A DNA stretch of 25,528 nt from contig CAYLNM010000049.1 of the NCBI GenBank assembly GCA_964385045.1, forward strand, positions 1-25,528. The letters are read 5' to 3'. Position 1 is the first letter of the stretch; each line of letters starts with the position of its first letter. Origin of the DNA: CAYLNM01 sp964385045. Lineage in GTDB: Bacteria > Planctomycetota > Phycisphaerae > Phycisphaerales > SM1A02. The translations under genes were made by a program, and so were the position numbers. Below the pieces are notes generated by a model that saw only the letters and a program-made list of their open reading frames with translations, had not been told where the DNA came from and did no database searches. This document shows positions 1 to 8,011 of this stretch, one piece after another.

Positions 1-105
1 CGTCGGCGCGGCGGCTCGTCGGCTCGTCGGCCCGTCGGCGCGGCGGCTCGTCGGCGCGGCGGCCCGTCGGCGCGGCGGCTCGTCGGCGCGGCGGCACGGC
101 GGGGC
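1..105. repeat. GC-only 8/16-bp tandem repeat
   Basis: The first ~105 bases are built from the 8-mers CGTCGGCY and GCGGCGGCY-like variants, mostly paired into 16-bp units (CGTCGGCGCGGCGGCY). Full 16-bp units begin at 1, 33, 49, 65 and 81, with two lone 8-mers at 17 and 25. The array runs to the window edge, so its true length is unknown. No spacers are present. It lies downstream of the metalloprotease stop codon and I see no gene in 1-190. Confidence 0.85.
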
Positions 106-190
106 GACGTGGTCGTTCCCGCCATGGGAGGATCCCGATGCGATGGTGTGGGCCGCCCGCATTCCGGCCCCCGGCCGGCGCCGGCAGTCC

Positions 191-2881
191 TCAGCCGTGC
201 GAGCACTCGCAGAGATGCGGCGGCGGGACCCACGGGCTCGTGATCGGGCTGGAGGTCCCCGCGTCGGCGCCCGGTGCCCACCCTCCGCCGATCGGGCTGC
301 CGGGCGGCACCGGCTCGGTCGCCCGCAGCGGGGCCGGGCGGTCGAACGGCCGCTCGAGGTGGCGACGGATGAGCGAGGCGAGCTCCTCGGCGTGCCACGT
401 GGGCGTGTTGGGCACGCGGCGAGCGCCGAGCTCGCTGCCGAGGCGCCGGAGCGCGTCGTTGGTCCGCGCCCGGACGTCGGGGGCGGCCGCGTCGTCCTGG
501 GCGAGCTCGATCAGCCGCTGCACGAGGACGCGCTGCACCGTCCGGCGGATCGCCGCGTGCCGCGGGTCCTCGCCGCCGCGGTCCCGCACGTCCTGATCGC
601 GCTGCACCGGCCGGAACGCCCGCGCGATCGTCTCCGCCAGCACCACCTCGAAGCCCGGCAGCACCGGGTCGCGGCGCGGCTGCTCGGCGAGGCGGGAAGC
701 GCGGGCCGGGTGCAGCAGGGCCGCGAGCGTGAGGTCGGCCGAGGCGGCCGCGGCCGCGAGCGGGTCGAAGGTCGGTCCGGTGCGAGCCGGGAAGAGCTCG
801 CGGTTCCGCCTCTCGCCGTACGGCCGCGGCAGGAGGAGCCGCGCGACGCCCTCGGGCACGTCCAGGAACGCCGGCTCGAGCGTGTCGAGCAGCGCCCCGA
901 GGGCGGCGAGCTGCGAGGCGGCGTCCACCGGCGTGGCCGCGTCGAGCGTGCCGCCGTTCACCGCGTGGCGGTAGAGCACGCCGCCGAGGAGCTTCGCCGC
1001 CGCGTCCACCTGGAAGCGGTGGTGCAGGTAGACCGGCACGAAGACCTCTTGCAGGTGCGCCTGGGGTCGACCGACGTGCAGCCGGTCGGGGCCGAAGGCG
1101 TCGATGCCGATCCGCCGCACCGCGATCGCGGTGCGCAGGGCCGCGACGGGATCGTCGCCGTTGTCCCAGAGCGACGCGTGCGGGTGGGCCGCCCCGCCGC
1201 CGCGGGCGTCCTGGTCCGAGAGGAACCGCATCCCGCGCTGCTCGGCCGCGCGGACGATCCGCTCGAGGGCGGCGGTCTCGTCCGTGCCCGGCGGGAACTC
1301 CCGGTAGGCCCAGTTCACCGCGTGCACGTCCCACGCGCCGATGCCGGCGTCGTAGGCCTGCGAGAAGTCGAGCCGGCCGTTCCGCACGCCGATCAGCGGC
1401 GCCGGATAGTCCATCACCGACGCCCGATCCTGCGTGCTGGCCGCGAAGTTGTGCGCGAAGCCGAGGCCGTGCCCGACCTCGTGGGCCGAGAGCTGGCGGA
1501 TCCGCGCGAGCGAGAGCTCGAGCGGGTCGTCCGGCCGGCCGGTCCCGGTGGCGGCGGTCCCCGCGAGGCCCTCGAACAAGAGGCGATCCTGCCGCACCCG
1601 CAGCGAGCCGAGCGACACGTGTCCCTTGAGGATCTCGCCCGTCCGCGGGTCGGTCACGGTCGCCCCGTACGACCACCCGCGGGTGGCCCGGTGCACCCAC
1701 TGGATGACGTTGTAGCGCACGTCCAGCGGATGGGCGTCCTCCGGCATGAGCTCCACCCGGAAGGCGTCCACGAAGCCCGCTCGCTCGAAGGCCTCGGCCC
1801 ACCAGCGGGCGCCCTCCACGAGGGCGGTGCGGACCGGCTCGGGCGCGCCGCGATCGACGTGGAAGACGATCGGCTCGATCACCGCCGAGCGGTCGGCCCC
1901 CGGGTTCACCTTCTGCAGGCGGAACCGCTGCACGAATGCCCGGTCGACGGGCTCGGCCAGCCCCGCCGCGTAGTCGCGAAACCGCACCGCGAAGGAGCTC
2001 ACGCGGGGGTCGAACCGCCGCGGCTCGTAGCCGCCATCCGGCAGCCGCACGAACTGCTGGTGCACGACGAAGCTCGGGGCGGTCGGCTCGGCGGCCGTGG
2101 CCCGCACCTGCCCGCCGGGCTCGTCGGACGCGAAGGTCAGGATCGACTCGAGGACGCAGTTGTCCGGGAAGGCGAGCGTGGCCCGCGTATCGACCACGCT
2201 GCGGTCGGCGTCCCGCGCGAAGGACCCCTGCCCCGCCGACTTCAGCCGCGCTGCGAGGCGGTTCAGGTCCGCGGTGAGGAAGCTCGTGAGGTCCACGAGC
2301 AGCCGGCCATCCGGATCGCGGACGACGATCTCGCCCGACCACAGCACGCTGCCGGCGAACGACTCGGCGACCGCCGCCCGTTCCGCGTCGTCCTCCGACG
2401 TCGCGCGGAACGCGAGGTTCCGCTGCTCGAGCAGCACCCGGCCGCCCACCTCGCGGAACCGCACCACCCGCGTCGCCCCGAGCTGCCCCCGATCGAGGCC
2501 GACCGGGTTCGACCCCAGGCCCGTGCGGATGGCCGACACGTGGATCGCCTCGAGCCGCGTGCCGGCATCGAGCGGCCGCGGCGCCGCGCCGCCCCCGCCA
2601 CCTTCGAGGGCAGCCGGCGGATCAACGACCGCCGGCAGCTCCAGCAGCACCCGGCCGCCGTCGTCGTCGACGTGCAGCCGCAGGAAGCCGTCGAGCGTCC
2701 GGAGGCCGGCCACGTGCTCGGCGATGGTGGCGGCGGGCGCAGCGGGCGTCGCGTCGCCGCCCTCGGTCGCCGGCGGGGCGGCATCCTGCGGCGCCGCGAC
2801 GCTCGCCGCGAGGGCGACCGGCGATCCGAGGAGGGCGGGCGTGAGGGCGAGCAGCAGGAGGCGGCGGGCACGAACGGCCAT
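191..2881 (-). CDS. Secreted zinc-dependent metalloprotease (DUF5117/DUF4953-like)
   Basis: An 896-residue protein predicted to be an exported metzincin-like zinc protease; the substrate is unknown. The catalytic motif HEVGHGLGFAH (residues 467-477) fits HExxHxxGxxH, with H467, H471 and H477 as zinc ligands and E468 as the base. A downstream MDYP (M490) matches the metzincin Met-turn. The N-terminus has an Arg-rich start, a Leu/Ala hydrophobic core and an Ala-rich cleavage region, i.e. a Sec signal peptide, so the start at 2881 is chosen over longer in-frame starts at 2917 and 3001. A CGGAG lies shortly upstream of this ATG. The long N-terminal part before the zinc site resembles the DUF5117/5118 region of the large zinc-dependent metalloproteases found in Bacteroidota, Gemmatimonadota and Planctomycetota. 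The gene appears monocistronic. The family assignment is confident; the physiological role is not known. Confidence 0.88.
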   Translation of the reverse strand: MAVRARRLLLLALTPALLGSPVALAASVAAPQDAAPPATEGGDATPAAPAATIAEHVAGLRTLDGFLRLHVDDDGGRVLLELPAVVDPPAALEGGGGGAAPRPLDAGTRLEAIHVSAIRTGLGSNPVGLDRGQLGATRVVRFREVGGRVLLEQRNLAFRATSEDDAERAAVAESFAGSVLWSGEIVVRDPDGRLLVDLTSFLTADLNRLAARLKSAGQGSFARDADRSVVDTRATLAFPDNCVLESILTFASDEPGGQVRATAAEPTAPSFVVHQQFVRLPDGGYEPRRFDPRVSSFAVRFRDYAAGLAEPVDRAFVQRFRLQKVNPGADRSAVIEPIVFHVDRGAPEPVRTALVEGARWWAEAFERAGFVDAFRVELMPEDAHPLDVRYNVIQWVHRATRGWSYGATVTDPRTGEILKGHVSLGSLRVRQDRLLFEGLAGTAATGTGRPDDPLELSLARIRQLSAHEVGHGLGFAHNFAASTQDRASVMDYPAPLIGVRNGRLDFSQAYDAGIGAWDVHAVNWAYREFPPGTDETAALERIVRAAEQRGMRFLSDQDARGGGAAHPHASLWDNGDDPVAALRTAIAVRRIGIDAFGPDRLHVGRPQAHLQEVFVPVYLHHRFQVDAAAKLLGGVLYRHAVNGGTLDAATPVDAASQLAALGALLDTLEPAFLDVPEGVARLLLPRPYGERRNRELFPARTGPTFDPLAAAAASADLTLAALLHPARASRLAEQPRRDPVLPGFEVVLAETIARAFRPVQRDQDVRDRGGEDPRHAAIRRTVQRVLVQRLIELAQDDAAAPDVRARTNDALRRLGSELGARRVPNTPTWHAEELASLIRRHLERPFDRPAPLRATEPVPPGSPIGGGWAPGADAGTSSPITSPWVPPPHLCECSHG

Positions 2882-3088
2882 GGGGCGGCTCCGGGCGGAG
2901 GGACGGATGGCGGCCATCGTACGGAGCCCGTGCACCCGGTCGGGGTGCGGTCGGGACCAGCGACCATCGCCTCCGGCTCCGATCGCGGGCGACGCCGGCA
3001 TCCCGCGGACCGCCGGCGAGCGGCGGCATCGACCGACCCCGCGACGTCAGGACTGGAGCCCTCGTGACGCCGGCCAATCGTCGTCCGC

Positions 3089-3520
3089 TCAGGCCGCCAG
3101 CGGGTCGTACCAGTCGAGTCCGTCGAACCGGGCGAAGTCGCGGTCGCGCGTGGCGAGACGGCATCCGCTCTCCATCGCGAGGGCCGCGAGCCACGCATCG
3201 GGCACCAGCGCCGCACGGAGGCCCGGCGCTCGACACAGGTCGAGGAATCGCTCGAGATGACCGGCGCTCGGGCGAAGTCGGACGCATCGCCGCGCCCGGC
3301 AGAGCGCCTCGATGAACGACAGCGCATCGGCCATCGGATCCGGGTCCCGGAAGACATGCGGATTGGTGACCAGGCGAAGGAAGGCCTGGACGGTCGACTC
3401 GGCCAGTGCGAAGGGCTGCTCGGCGCCGAGGATCTCCGTGAGCCACGTTCGAGCCCGGTCATGGTCGACGTGGTCGCGGCGGTATGCGGCGACGAGGATG
3501 TTCACGTCGGGCATGTCCAC
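3089..3520 (-). CDS. vapC: VapC-type PIN-domain ribonuclease toxin
   Basis: A 143-residue PIN-domain protein, the expected size of a VapC toxin, which cleaves RNA with Mg2+ or Mn2+. The acidic residues expected for the active site are visible: D5 in PDVN near the N-terminus, E41 in the AEST segment, D108 in VPDAWLAALA and D126/D128 in ATRDRDFARF. The start is either GTG at 3520 or ATG at 3514, which gives MPDVN; neither has a clear ribosome binding site, and translational coupling to the antitoxin is likely because its stop lies only a few bases away. It is the second gene of a two-gene operon with the ribbon-helix-helix antitoxin. Nothing suggests inactivation. Confidence 0.88.
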   Translation of the reverse strand: MDMPDVNILVAAYRRDHVDHDRARTWLTEILGAEQPFALAESTVQAFLRLVTNPHVFRDPDPMADALSFIEALCRARRCVRLRPSAGHLERFLDLCRAPGLRAALVPDAWLAALAMESGCRLATRDRDFARFDGLDWYDPLAA

Positions 3521-3523
3521 CGG

Positions 3524-3814
3524 TCAGGCCGCCGGAAGGCCGGGCGTCGCGTCGCCGCGATCCGGTGCGAGCACGTCGGCGGCGTCGATCATGCTGGCGT
3601 TCGATCGCGGGTCGATCCCCGGCTGGAACCCCCCGGTTCTGGACGACACCGGCAGGACGACCGGGGCGCGTTCCACCGCCTCCGCTCGATCGAGCTGTTC
3701 GAAGTGAGCGAGTAAGGCGTCGTTCACGACGTCCGAGAGACGACGTCCGGTGGTGGCGGCGAGCGCCTTGGCCCGGCTGAGCACCTGTTCGTGAAGATCC
3801 ACGGTGGTCCGCAT
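3524..3814 (-). CDS. vapB: VapB-type ribbon-helix-helix antitoxin
   Basis: A 96-residue protein starting MRTTVDLHEQVLSRAKALA, the classic N-terminus of a ribbon-helix-helix DNA-binding antitoxin. The C-terminal half (LPVSSRTGGFQPGIDPRSN and onward) resembles the toxin-wrapping tail of VapB proteins. The ATG at 3814 is preferred to the in-frame ATG at 3838 because RHH antitoxins usually begin directly with the beta-strand, although neither start has a Shine-Dalgarno. It lies directly before vapC with a 3-base gap and is expected to neutralise the toxin and repress the operon through the repeats just upstream. Confidence 0.85.
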   Translation of the reverse strand: MRTTVDLHEQVLSRAKALAATTGRRLSDVVNDALLAHFEQLDRAEAVERAPVVLPVSSRTGGFQPGIDPRSNASMIDAADVLAPDRGDATPGLPAA

Positions 3815-3832
3815 GCCGGCAGCATACGCCGA

Positions 3833-3869
3833 GTGCATCAGTGCATCACGTCATGATGCGACCATGCAT
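3833..3869 (-). promoter_or_regulatory. Candidate VapBC operator cluster
   Basis: Just upstream of vapB are two adjacent direct copies of GTGCATCA (3833-3840 and 3841-3848). An inverted TGATGC (3854-3859) forms a perfect 6-bp inverted repeat with GCATCA (3843-3848, 5-bp spacer), and a further ATGCAT lies at 3864-3869. This stretch is distinctly less GC-rich than its surroundings. RHH antitoxins bind such short direct and inverted repeats; assignment to VapB is inferred from position. Confidence 0.55.
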
Positions 3870-3929
3870 CCACGGCCGGTCGACGCCTCGCGTCGTGTGC
3901 GGGTGCGGCCGGCCAGCCGGTGCCCGGGG

Positions 3930-5387
3930 TCACGGTCGCCGCGGCTCGAGGGGCACCCGCGTCGGTCGCTGGGCCACGAGCGTCGCGGTCATCGCCTCGA
4001 GGAAGGCGGTTCGGCTCGCCTCGGGAAGGCTCGTCGCCAGCCCCTCGAGTCGAGCGCCCGCCTCGGCCTCGTAGCTCGCGACGCGGCGGCGGATGTCGTC
4101 CTCGGTCGCGCGGCGCTCCGCCGGGGTCGGCAGGTCGGGGCCGAACCGCGTCAGCTCGCGGGCGACGAAGCGGTCGAGCAGGTCGCGGGCGTGGCGATCG
4201 GAGAGCCCGCCCAGCTCGACCACCCGGGGATCGAGCTCGTCCGGATTCCAGGGCGACGCGGGTACGTGCTCGCGCATCCAGTCCCGGATCCGCACCACCC
4301 ACGGACGGGACTCGGCGGTGCCGGCCAGAACCGCGAGGTGGCGGAGCCGGAGCATCTCCCCGACCACCGCGGCGAGCGGCGGGTCGGTCGCGTGCAGGCT
4401 CCGGACGAGCGTCTCGGTCGCCTGCCGGACCGCGGCGACGCGCGCGTCCCAGCGCCGAGCCTGCCCGTCGCCGGAGCGGCGCGACTCCTCGTCCGATGGC
4501 AGACCCCCGAGCCCGCTCCAGCCCGTGCGCGACGGCAGCCGCATGACGACCTGCCACGCCCGGTCCTGGAGGGCCATGTCGTGCGCGAGCACCGCCTCCC
4601 ACGCCGTCGCCCGGAGGTCCTCGAGCGCCGCCGCCGTCCCGACCGCCTCGTCGAGCGACCGCCACACGGAGTCGGGTCCCGGGTCCGGGGCCCCGAGCAG
4701 CGGCGGGAGGAGGCGGAGCACGTCCACCGGGGCCGGCCGTTGGAGGTCCGGCACCGACCACGGGCCGTCGTGCATCGACTCGATCAGCAGGCGGGCCAGC
4801 AGCTCGTCGCTCCAGCGGACCTCGTGCTCCTGCGCCAGCAGCGCGACGTCCGCGAGCAGGGCCACGTTCAGCGTGCGGAGCCGGGACCACAGGCGGTACC
4901 GCCGGCCAGCGATGCGGCGATGGATCGTCTCGAGCTGCGCCCACCGTGGATCCTCCGGCGGGGCGGTGCCGCCGGGATCGGCGGTGTCGCTCTCGAGACC
5001 GGGGAACATGACGAACTCCCGATTCGGCGGGCGGAAGAGCCGCGCGTGGAGCTGCTGCGCGGCCGCACGGTCCTGGTGGCCGTGGTTCGCCTCGGCGTCG
5101 GCGACGATCGGGACGAGCGCGGCCTCGTAGGCGGCGAACCGCCGCTCCAGCGCGTCGCGGAAGTCCGCGGGGGGGCGGTGGAGCTCGAGCGTGCGATCGA
5201 CGGCGCCCGCGGTGACCACGGGCCGCGGCCAGAGCGGGTGGCGAGCCGCGCGAGCCGGCTCGTCCGCGGACGCGGTCGTCCGCGCCGGGGGCGAGGGCAG
5301 GATCGGCAGCTCGACCGGCGGTGCCGCCGGCGGCCGGACCGACAGCAGGACGGCGAAGGCGACGGCGTGGGAGAGCGGACCCGGCAT
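3930..5387 (-). CDS. Exported protein of unknown function
   Basis: A 485-residue protein that I do not recognise. It begins with a short hydrophobic stretch (MPGPLSHAVAFAVLLSV) that could be a weak signal peptide, followed by a Pro-rich segment. The rest is charged and rich in Ala, Arg, Leu and Glu, probably largely helical, with no membrane segment and no catalytic motif I can name. An RHARDLLDRFVARELTRFG stretch and a Glu/Arg-rich region lie near the C-terminus. The start is well supported: AGGAG sits 8 bases upstream of the ATG. Its reading frame is long and uninterrupted while the opposite strand holds only frames of biased composition. It follows the Cds1-like gene on the same strand after 157 bases that contain an inverted repeat, so co-transcription is uncertain. 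Confidence 0.72.
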   Translation of the reverse strand: MPGPLSHAVAFAVLLSVRPPAAPPVELPILPSPPARTTASADEPARAARHPLWPRPVVTAGAVDRTLELHRPPADFRDALERRFAAYEAALVPIVADAEANHGHQDRAAAQQLHARLFRPPNREFVMFPGLESDTADPGGTAPPEDPRWAQLETIHRRIAGRRYRLWSRLRTLNVALLADVALLAQEHEVRWSDELLARLLIESMHDGPWSVPDLQRPAPVDVLRLLPPLLGAPDPGPDSVWRSLDEAVGTAAALEDLRATAWEAVLAHDMALQDRAWQVVMRLPSRTGWSGLGGLPSDEESRRSGDGQARRWDARVAAVRQATETLVRSLHATDPPLAAVVGEMLRLRHLAVLAGTAESRPWVVRIRDWMREHVPASPWNPDELDPRVVELGGLSDRHARDLLDRFVARELTRFGPDLPTPAERRATEDDIRRRVASYEAEAGARLEGLATSLPEASRTAFLEAMTATLVAQRPTRVPLEPRRP

Positions 5388-5472
5388 GGCGGAGACTCCT
5401 CGCGGCGGGCATGCGGCGCCGAGGCTCGGCCATGCGTCCGGCCGCCGGTTCGTGGCGGGGCCCGTGCGGTTC

Positions 5473-5500
5473 CGATCGCTCGGGTGACGGGGAGCGATCG
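5473..5500. repeat. 9-bp perfect inverted repeat between two minus-strand genes
   Basis: CGATCGCTC (5473-5481) and GAGCGATCG (5492-5500) are perfect inverted copies separated by 10 bases. On the minus strand the structure lies 45-72 bases downstream of the Cds1-like stop and about 86 bases upstream of the next start. It could be a transcription terminator, but no T-run follows the stem, so an operator or a T-less terminator are equally open. Confidence 0.5.
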
Positions 5501-5544
5501 TACCTGCGCCGCGGTCGAAGCCCGCCCGAGCGAGCGGCTCCCGC

Positions 5545-6684
5545 TCAGGCCCGCGACGGTACCACGGCCGCTTCGTTGTCCGCGTTCTCGTTCGCCCCCG
5601 TCCCCCGCTCCGCCCACGTCACGCCCGCGCCGGCCAGCGTCCCGCCCGCGAGGAACCGCTCGAGCGAGGCGGTGGCCGGGCTGAGGTCGATCCCCTGCTC
5701 CGCCAGCCAGGCGTCGTCGTAGTAGGTGTGGCGGTAGCGGTAGCCGGCGTCGCAGATGAGCGAGACGAGGCTGCCCCGCTCGCCGCGGGCGTGCATGGCG
5801 GCGGCGAGCTCGAGCATCGCCCGCACGTTGGTGCCGGTGGAGCCGCCGACCCGCTGGTGCAGCAGCCGCTCCAGCACCCGCATCGTGGCGAGGCTGGTGG
5901 CGTCGGGCACGCGGGCCATGCGGTCGATGAGCGTGGGGATGAACGACGGCTCGACGCGGCTGCGGCCGATGCCCTCGATGCGGCTGGACGGGCAGGCCGC
6001 GGCCGCCGCGTCGCGTCCCGCGAAGTGGTCGAAGAACACCGAGTGCTCGGGATCGGCGACGCACAGCCGCGTCGACGCCCGCCGGTAGCGGATCCAGCGT
6101 CCGATCGTCGCCGAGGTGCCGCCGGTGCCGGCGCTGACCACGATCCACGTCGGGATCGGATGCGGCTCGCGGGCCATCTGCTCGAAGATCGACTCGGCGA
6201 TGTTGTTGTTGCCCCGCCAGTCCGTCGCCCGCTCGGCGTAGGTGAACTGGTCCATGTAGTGTCCGCCGAGATCCGCCGCGAGCCGGCGGGCCTCGTCGTA
6301 CACGTCCTCGGGCTCGACGAGCCGGCACTCGCCCCCGAGCTCCTCGATCTGGCGGACCTTCTCCTCCGCCGTCTGCCGCGGGATCACCGCGATGAACCGC
6401 AGGCCGAGCAGGCGGGCGAAGTACGCCTCGCTGATCGCGGTGGAGCCGCTCGAGGCCTCGACGATGGGGGTGCCGGCGTCGATCCAGCCGTTGCACAGCC
6501 CGTACAGGAACAGCGAGCGGGCGAGCCGGTGCTTCAGGCTGCCCGACGGGTGGCTGGACTCGTCCTTGAGGTAGAGGTCGACCCCGGCGAGCACCGGCAG
6601 CTCGAGCCGGACGAGGTGCGTGTCCGCCGACCGCTGGACGTCCGCCTCGAGGGCGGCGATGGCTCCGTCGACCCAGTCGCGCAT
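5545..6684 (-). CDS. cds1: Cds1-like PLP-dependent cysteine desulfhydrase / cysteine synthase family enzyme
   Basis: A 379-residue fold-type II PLP enzyme of the cysteine synthase superfamily. The PLP lysine is K51 in SGSLKHRLARSLFLYGLCNG. EASSGSTAISEAYF supplies the substrate-binding loop and GTGGTSATIGR the phosphate-binding loop. Segments such as SADTHL near the N-terminus, DQFTYAERATDWRGNNNIAE and SSRIEGIGRSRVEPSF match what I recall of mycobacterial Cds1 (Rv3684), an L-cysteine desulfhydrase that releases H2S, pyruvate and ammonia. They fit this better than canonical CysK or CysM. The start is the ATG at 6684, without a strong ribosome binding site. It lies 36 bases downstream of the membrane-protein gene on the same strand, so the two may form an operon. 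The superfamily is near certain; the direction of the reaction in the cell is inferred. Confidence 0.88.
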   Translation of the reverse strand: MRDWVDGAIAALEADVQRSADTHLVRLELPVLAGVDLYLKDESSHPSGSLKHRLARSLFLYGLCNGWIDAGTPIVEASSGSTAISEAYFARLLGLRFIAVIPRQTAEEKVRQIEELGGECRLVEPEDVYDEARRLAADLGGHYMDQFTYAERATDWRGNNNIAESIFEQMAREPHPIPTWIVVSAGTGGTSATIGRWIRYRRASTRLCVADPEHSVFFDHFAGRDAAAAACPSSRIEGIGRSRVEPSFIPTLIDRMARVPDATSLATMRVLERLLHQRVGGSTGTNVRAMLELAAAMHARGERGSLVSLICDAGYRYRHTYYDDAWLAEQGIDLSPATASLERFLAGGTLAGAGVTWAERGTGANENADNEAAVVPSRA

Positions 6685-6720
6685 GGGGGCGAGGATAGCG
6701 GGTGGGGGGCGGGCGGCCCC

Positions 6721-7470
6721 TCAGGTGGCCGGGCGGGCGGCGGCGGGCGCCGCCCCATGCAGGTCCCCGCCCACCGGCCGGCTCCGCTCGATGGACGCGG
6801 GCGAGCGGATGCAGAGCTCGTAGCCCCACCAGATCAGGACGAGACCGACCAGCTCGCCGACGTACAGCGCCTCGACGATCCCGGCCTTGGCCATGCTGCC
6901 GCCGATGCCGGGCAGCAGGCCGCCGAGGGCGATGAGGGCGGTGCCGGCGGCCCGCCGCGGCTGATCGCCTCGCCGCAGGAACTGCACGCACGACCAGATC
7001 GCCCCGCCCACGAGGAACAGCGCCGCGTAGCCGTTGATGAACGGCGTGAGCAGCCGCACCCACTGCCACTCGAGGATCGCGCCGGTCGGCCGCTCCGGCT
7101 CGAGCTTCGCCGCGTCCAGCGGGGTCAGGAACACGCAGACCGACGCGAAGACCACGAGCACCATCGAGGTGGCGGTGAGCACGTGGGCTCGGCGCTTCGG
7201 CAGCAGGAGGTACACGCTTCCGGTCGCGAGCGGGTAGCCGCCGAGGATCGCGCCCGCCCAGTACCAGGCCCGGTTCAGGGCGAGCGTGTTGCCGCCGAGC
7301 GTGATCCACGACTCGATGAACGTGCCCATGCCGTAGAAGAAGACGCCGATCCCCCACCACGCGAGGTGCGGCGGCCAGCCCCGCGGGGCGGCCCGGCGGG
7401 CCAGCGCCACGAGGAACGCGACCGCGATCAGGGTCGTGACGATCGGCAGGTGGTGGATGACGGCGAGCAT
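6721..7470 (-). CDS. Multi-pass integral membrane protein, function unknown
   Basis: A 249-residue protein with about seven hydrophobic membrane-spanning stretches: near residues 8-26, 35-57, 63-83, 93-115, 136-160, 172-192 and 198-220. Loops hold GGNTLALNRAWYWAGA and LTPFINGYAALFLVGG. The C-terminal tail is short and follows an ELCIRSP segment. I do not recognise the family; it could be a small transporter or a sensor-like membrane module. The ATG at 7470 is preceded by GGGAGG at a good spacing. It is the first gene of the unit that continues, 36 bases later, into the Cds1-like enzyme, suggesting a link with sulfur or cysteine metabolism, but no residue pattern proves this. Confidence 0.75.
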   Translation of the reverse strand: MLAVIHHLPIVTTLIAVAFLVALARRAAPRGWPPHLAWWGIGVFFYGMGTFIESWITLGGNTLALNRAWYWAGAILGGYPLATGSVYLLLPKRRAHVLTATSMVLVVFASVCVFLTPLDAAKLEPERPTGAILEWQWVRLLTPFINGYAALFLVGGAIWSCVQFLRRGDQPRRAAGTALIALGGLLPGIGGSMAKAGIVEALYVGELVGLVLIWWGYELCIRSPASIERSRPVGGDLHGAAPAAARPAT

Positions 7471-7553
7471 GGCGGGGGACCTCCCGACGATCCGCGTCCC
7501 CCGGGGCCGCGCTCGGGGCGAACCCTAGGCGCAGGGGGCGGCGGCGATCCTCC

Positions 7554-7607
7554 CGGCGGGGGGCATCCCCCCTGCCGTCGGCGCGACTGAGCTCGGCTTC
7601 ACCGAGC
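7554..7607. promoter_or_regulatory. Two strong hairpins in the divergent intergenic region
   Basis: The 223-base gap between the divergent membrane-protein and Rho-N-like genes has two stem-loops. The first is GGGGGG-CAT-CCCCCC (7558-7572), extended by CGGC/GCCG with one bulged T (7554-7577). The second is GCTCGG-CTTCA-CCGAGC (7591-7607). They would lie in the leader of the plus-strand gene if transcription starts before 7554. Neither is followed by a T-run. A structured leader is only one possible reading. Confidence 0.45.
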
Positions 7608-7693
7608 GATCGGCGGCGGCTCATGCCGCGCGGATCCCATGTCGGGTCGCAGCCACCGAGGTGGCCGATCCCGAACGTCCGAAGGAGGTTCCG

Positions 7694-7948
7694 ATGCGCG
7701 ACGCCGACCCGAATGCCACCCCGAACGAGAGCCTCTACCAGGAGCTGCGGGCCAGGGGCTACGCTCCGGAGATGGCCCGCGAGCTGGCCGCCGGGCAGGA
7801 GAGCACCCGACCGCGGCCGGACGAGGCTCCGCCCTACGAGGAGCTCACGCTCGACGAGCTCCATGAGCTCGCCGCCCACCTCGGGATCGTGCAGCAGCAG
7901 GAGATGACGCGGCCGGAGCTGATCGCGGCGCTGCGGCAGGTGGCCTGA
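7694..7948 (+). CDS. Small Rho-N/SAP-like domain protein (DUF7218-like)
   Basis: An 84-residue soluble protein. Residues 13-33 (SLYQELRARGYAPEMARELA) form a short amphipathic motif like those in small DUF7218-type proteins. Residues 50-84 (LTLDELHELAAHLGI then MTRPELIAALRQVA) match the Rho termination factor N-terminal (SAP-like) helical fold, which often contacts nucleic acid. The ATG at 7694 is chosen because AAGGAGG stands 5 bases upstream; a longer frame from 7661 lacks such a site. It stands alone, divergent from the membrane-protein gene and convergent with the coiled-coil protein gene, whose stop is 63 bases away. A nucleic-acid-binding or stress role is a family-level inference. Confidence 0.82.
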   Translation: MRDADPNATPNESLYQELRARGYAPEMARELAAGQESTRPRPDEAPPYEELTLDELHELAAHLGIVQQQEMTRPELIAALRQVA

Positions 7949-8011
7949 GGCGCGGAGACGCGGCGTCGTCGCGGAGACGGCGGCGGTCGCGGTCGTCGCG
8001 GCCTCCGCGGC

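Noticed and set aside
1..105. CRISPR array
   Set aside because: The repeats are short, contiguous and have no spacers; no cas genes are near.
143..3067. Long open frame on the plus strand opposite the metalloprotease
   Set aside because: It is antisense to a gene with an intact zinc motif and signal peptide, has an extreme Arg/Gly/Pro-rich composition, and exists because GC-rich codons leave few stops in other frames.
7949..8011. Intrinsic terminator between the convergent Rho-N-like and coiled-coil genes
   Set aside because: Only a loose CGCGGAG/CTCCGCG pairing with a large loop and no T-run; too weak to call.
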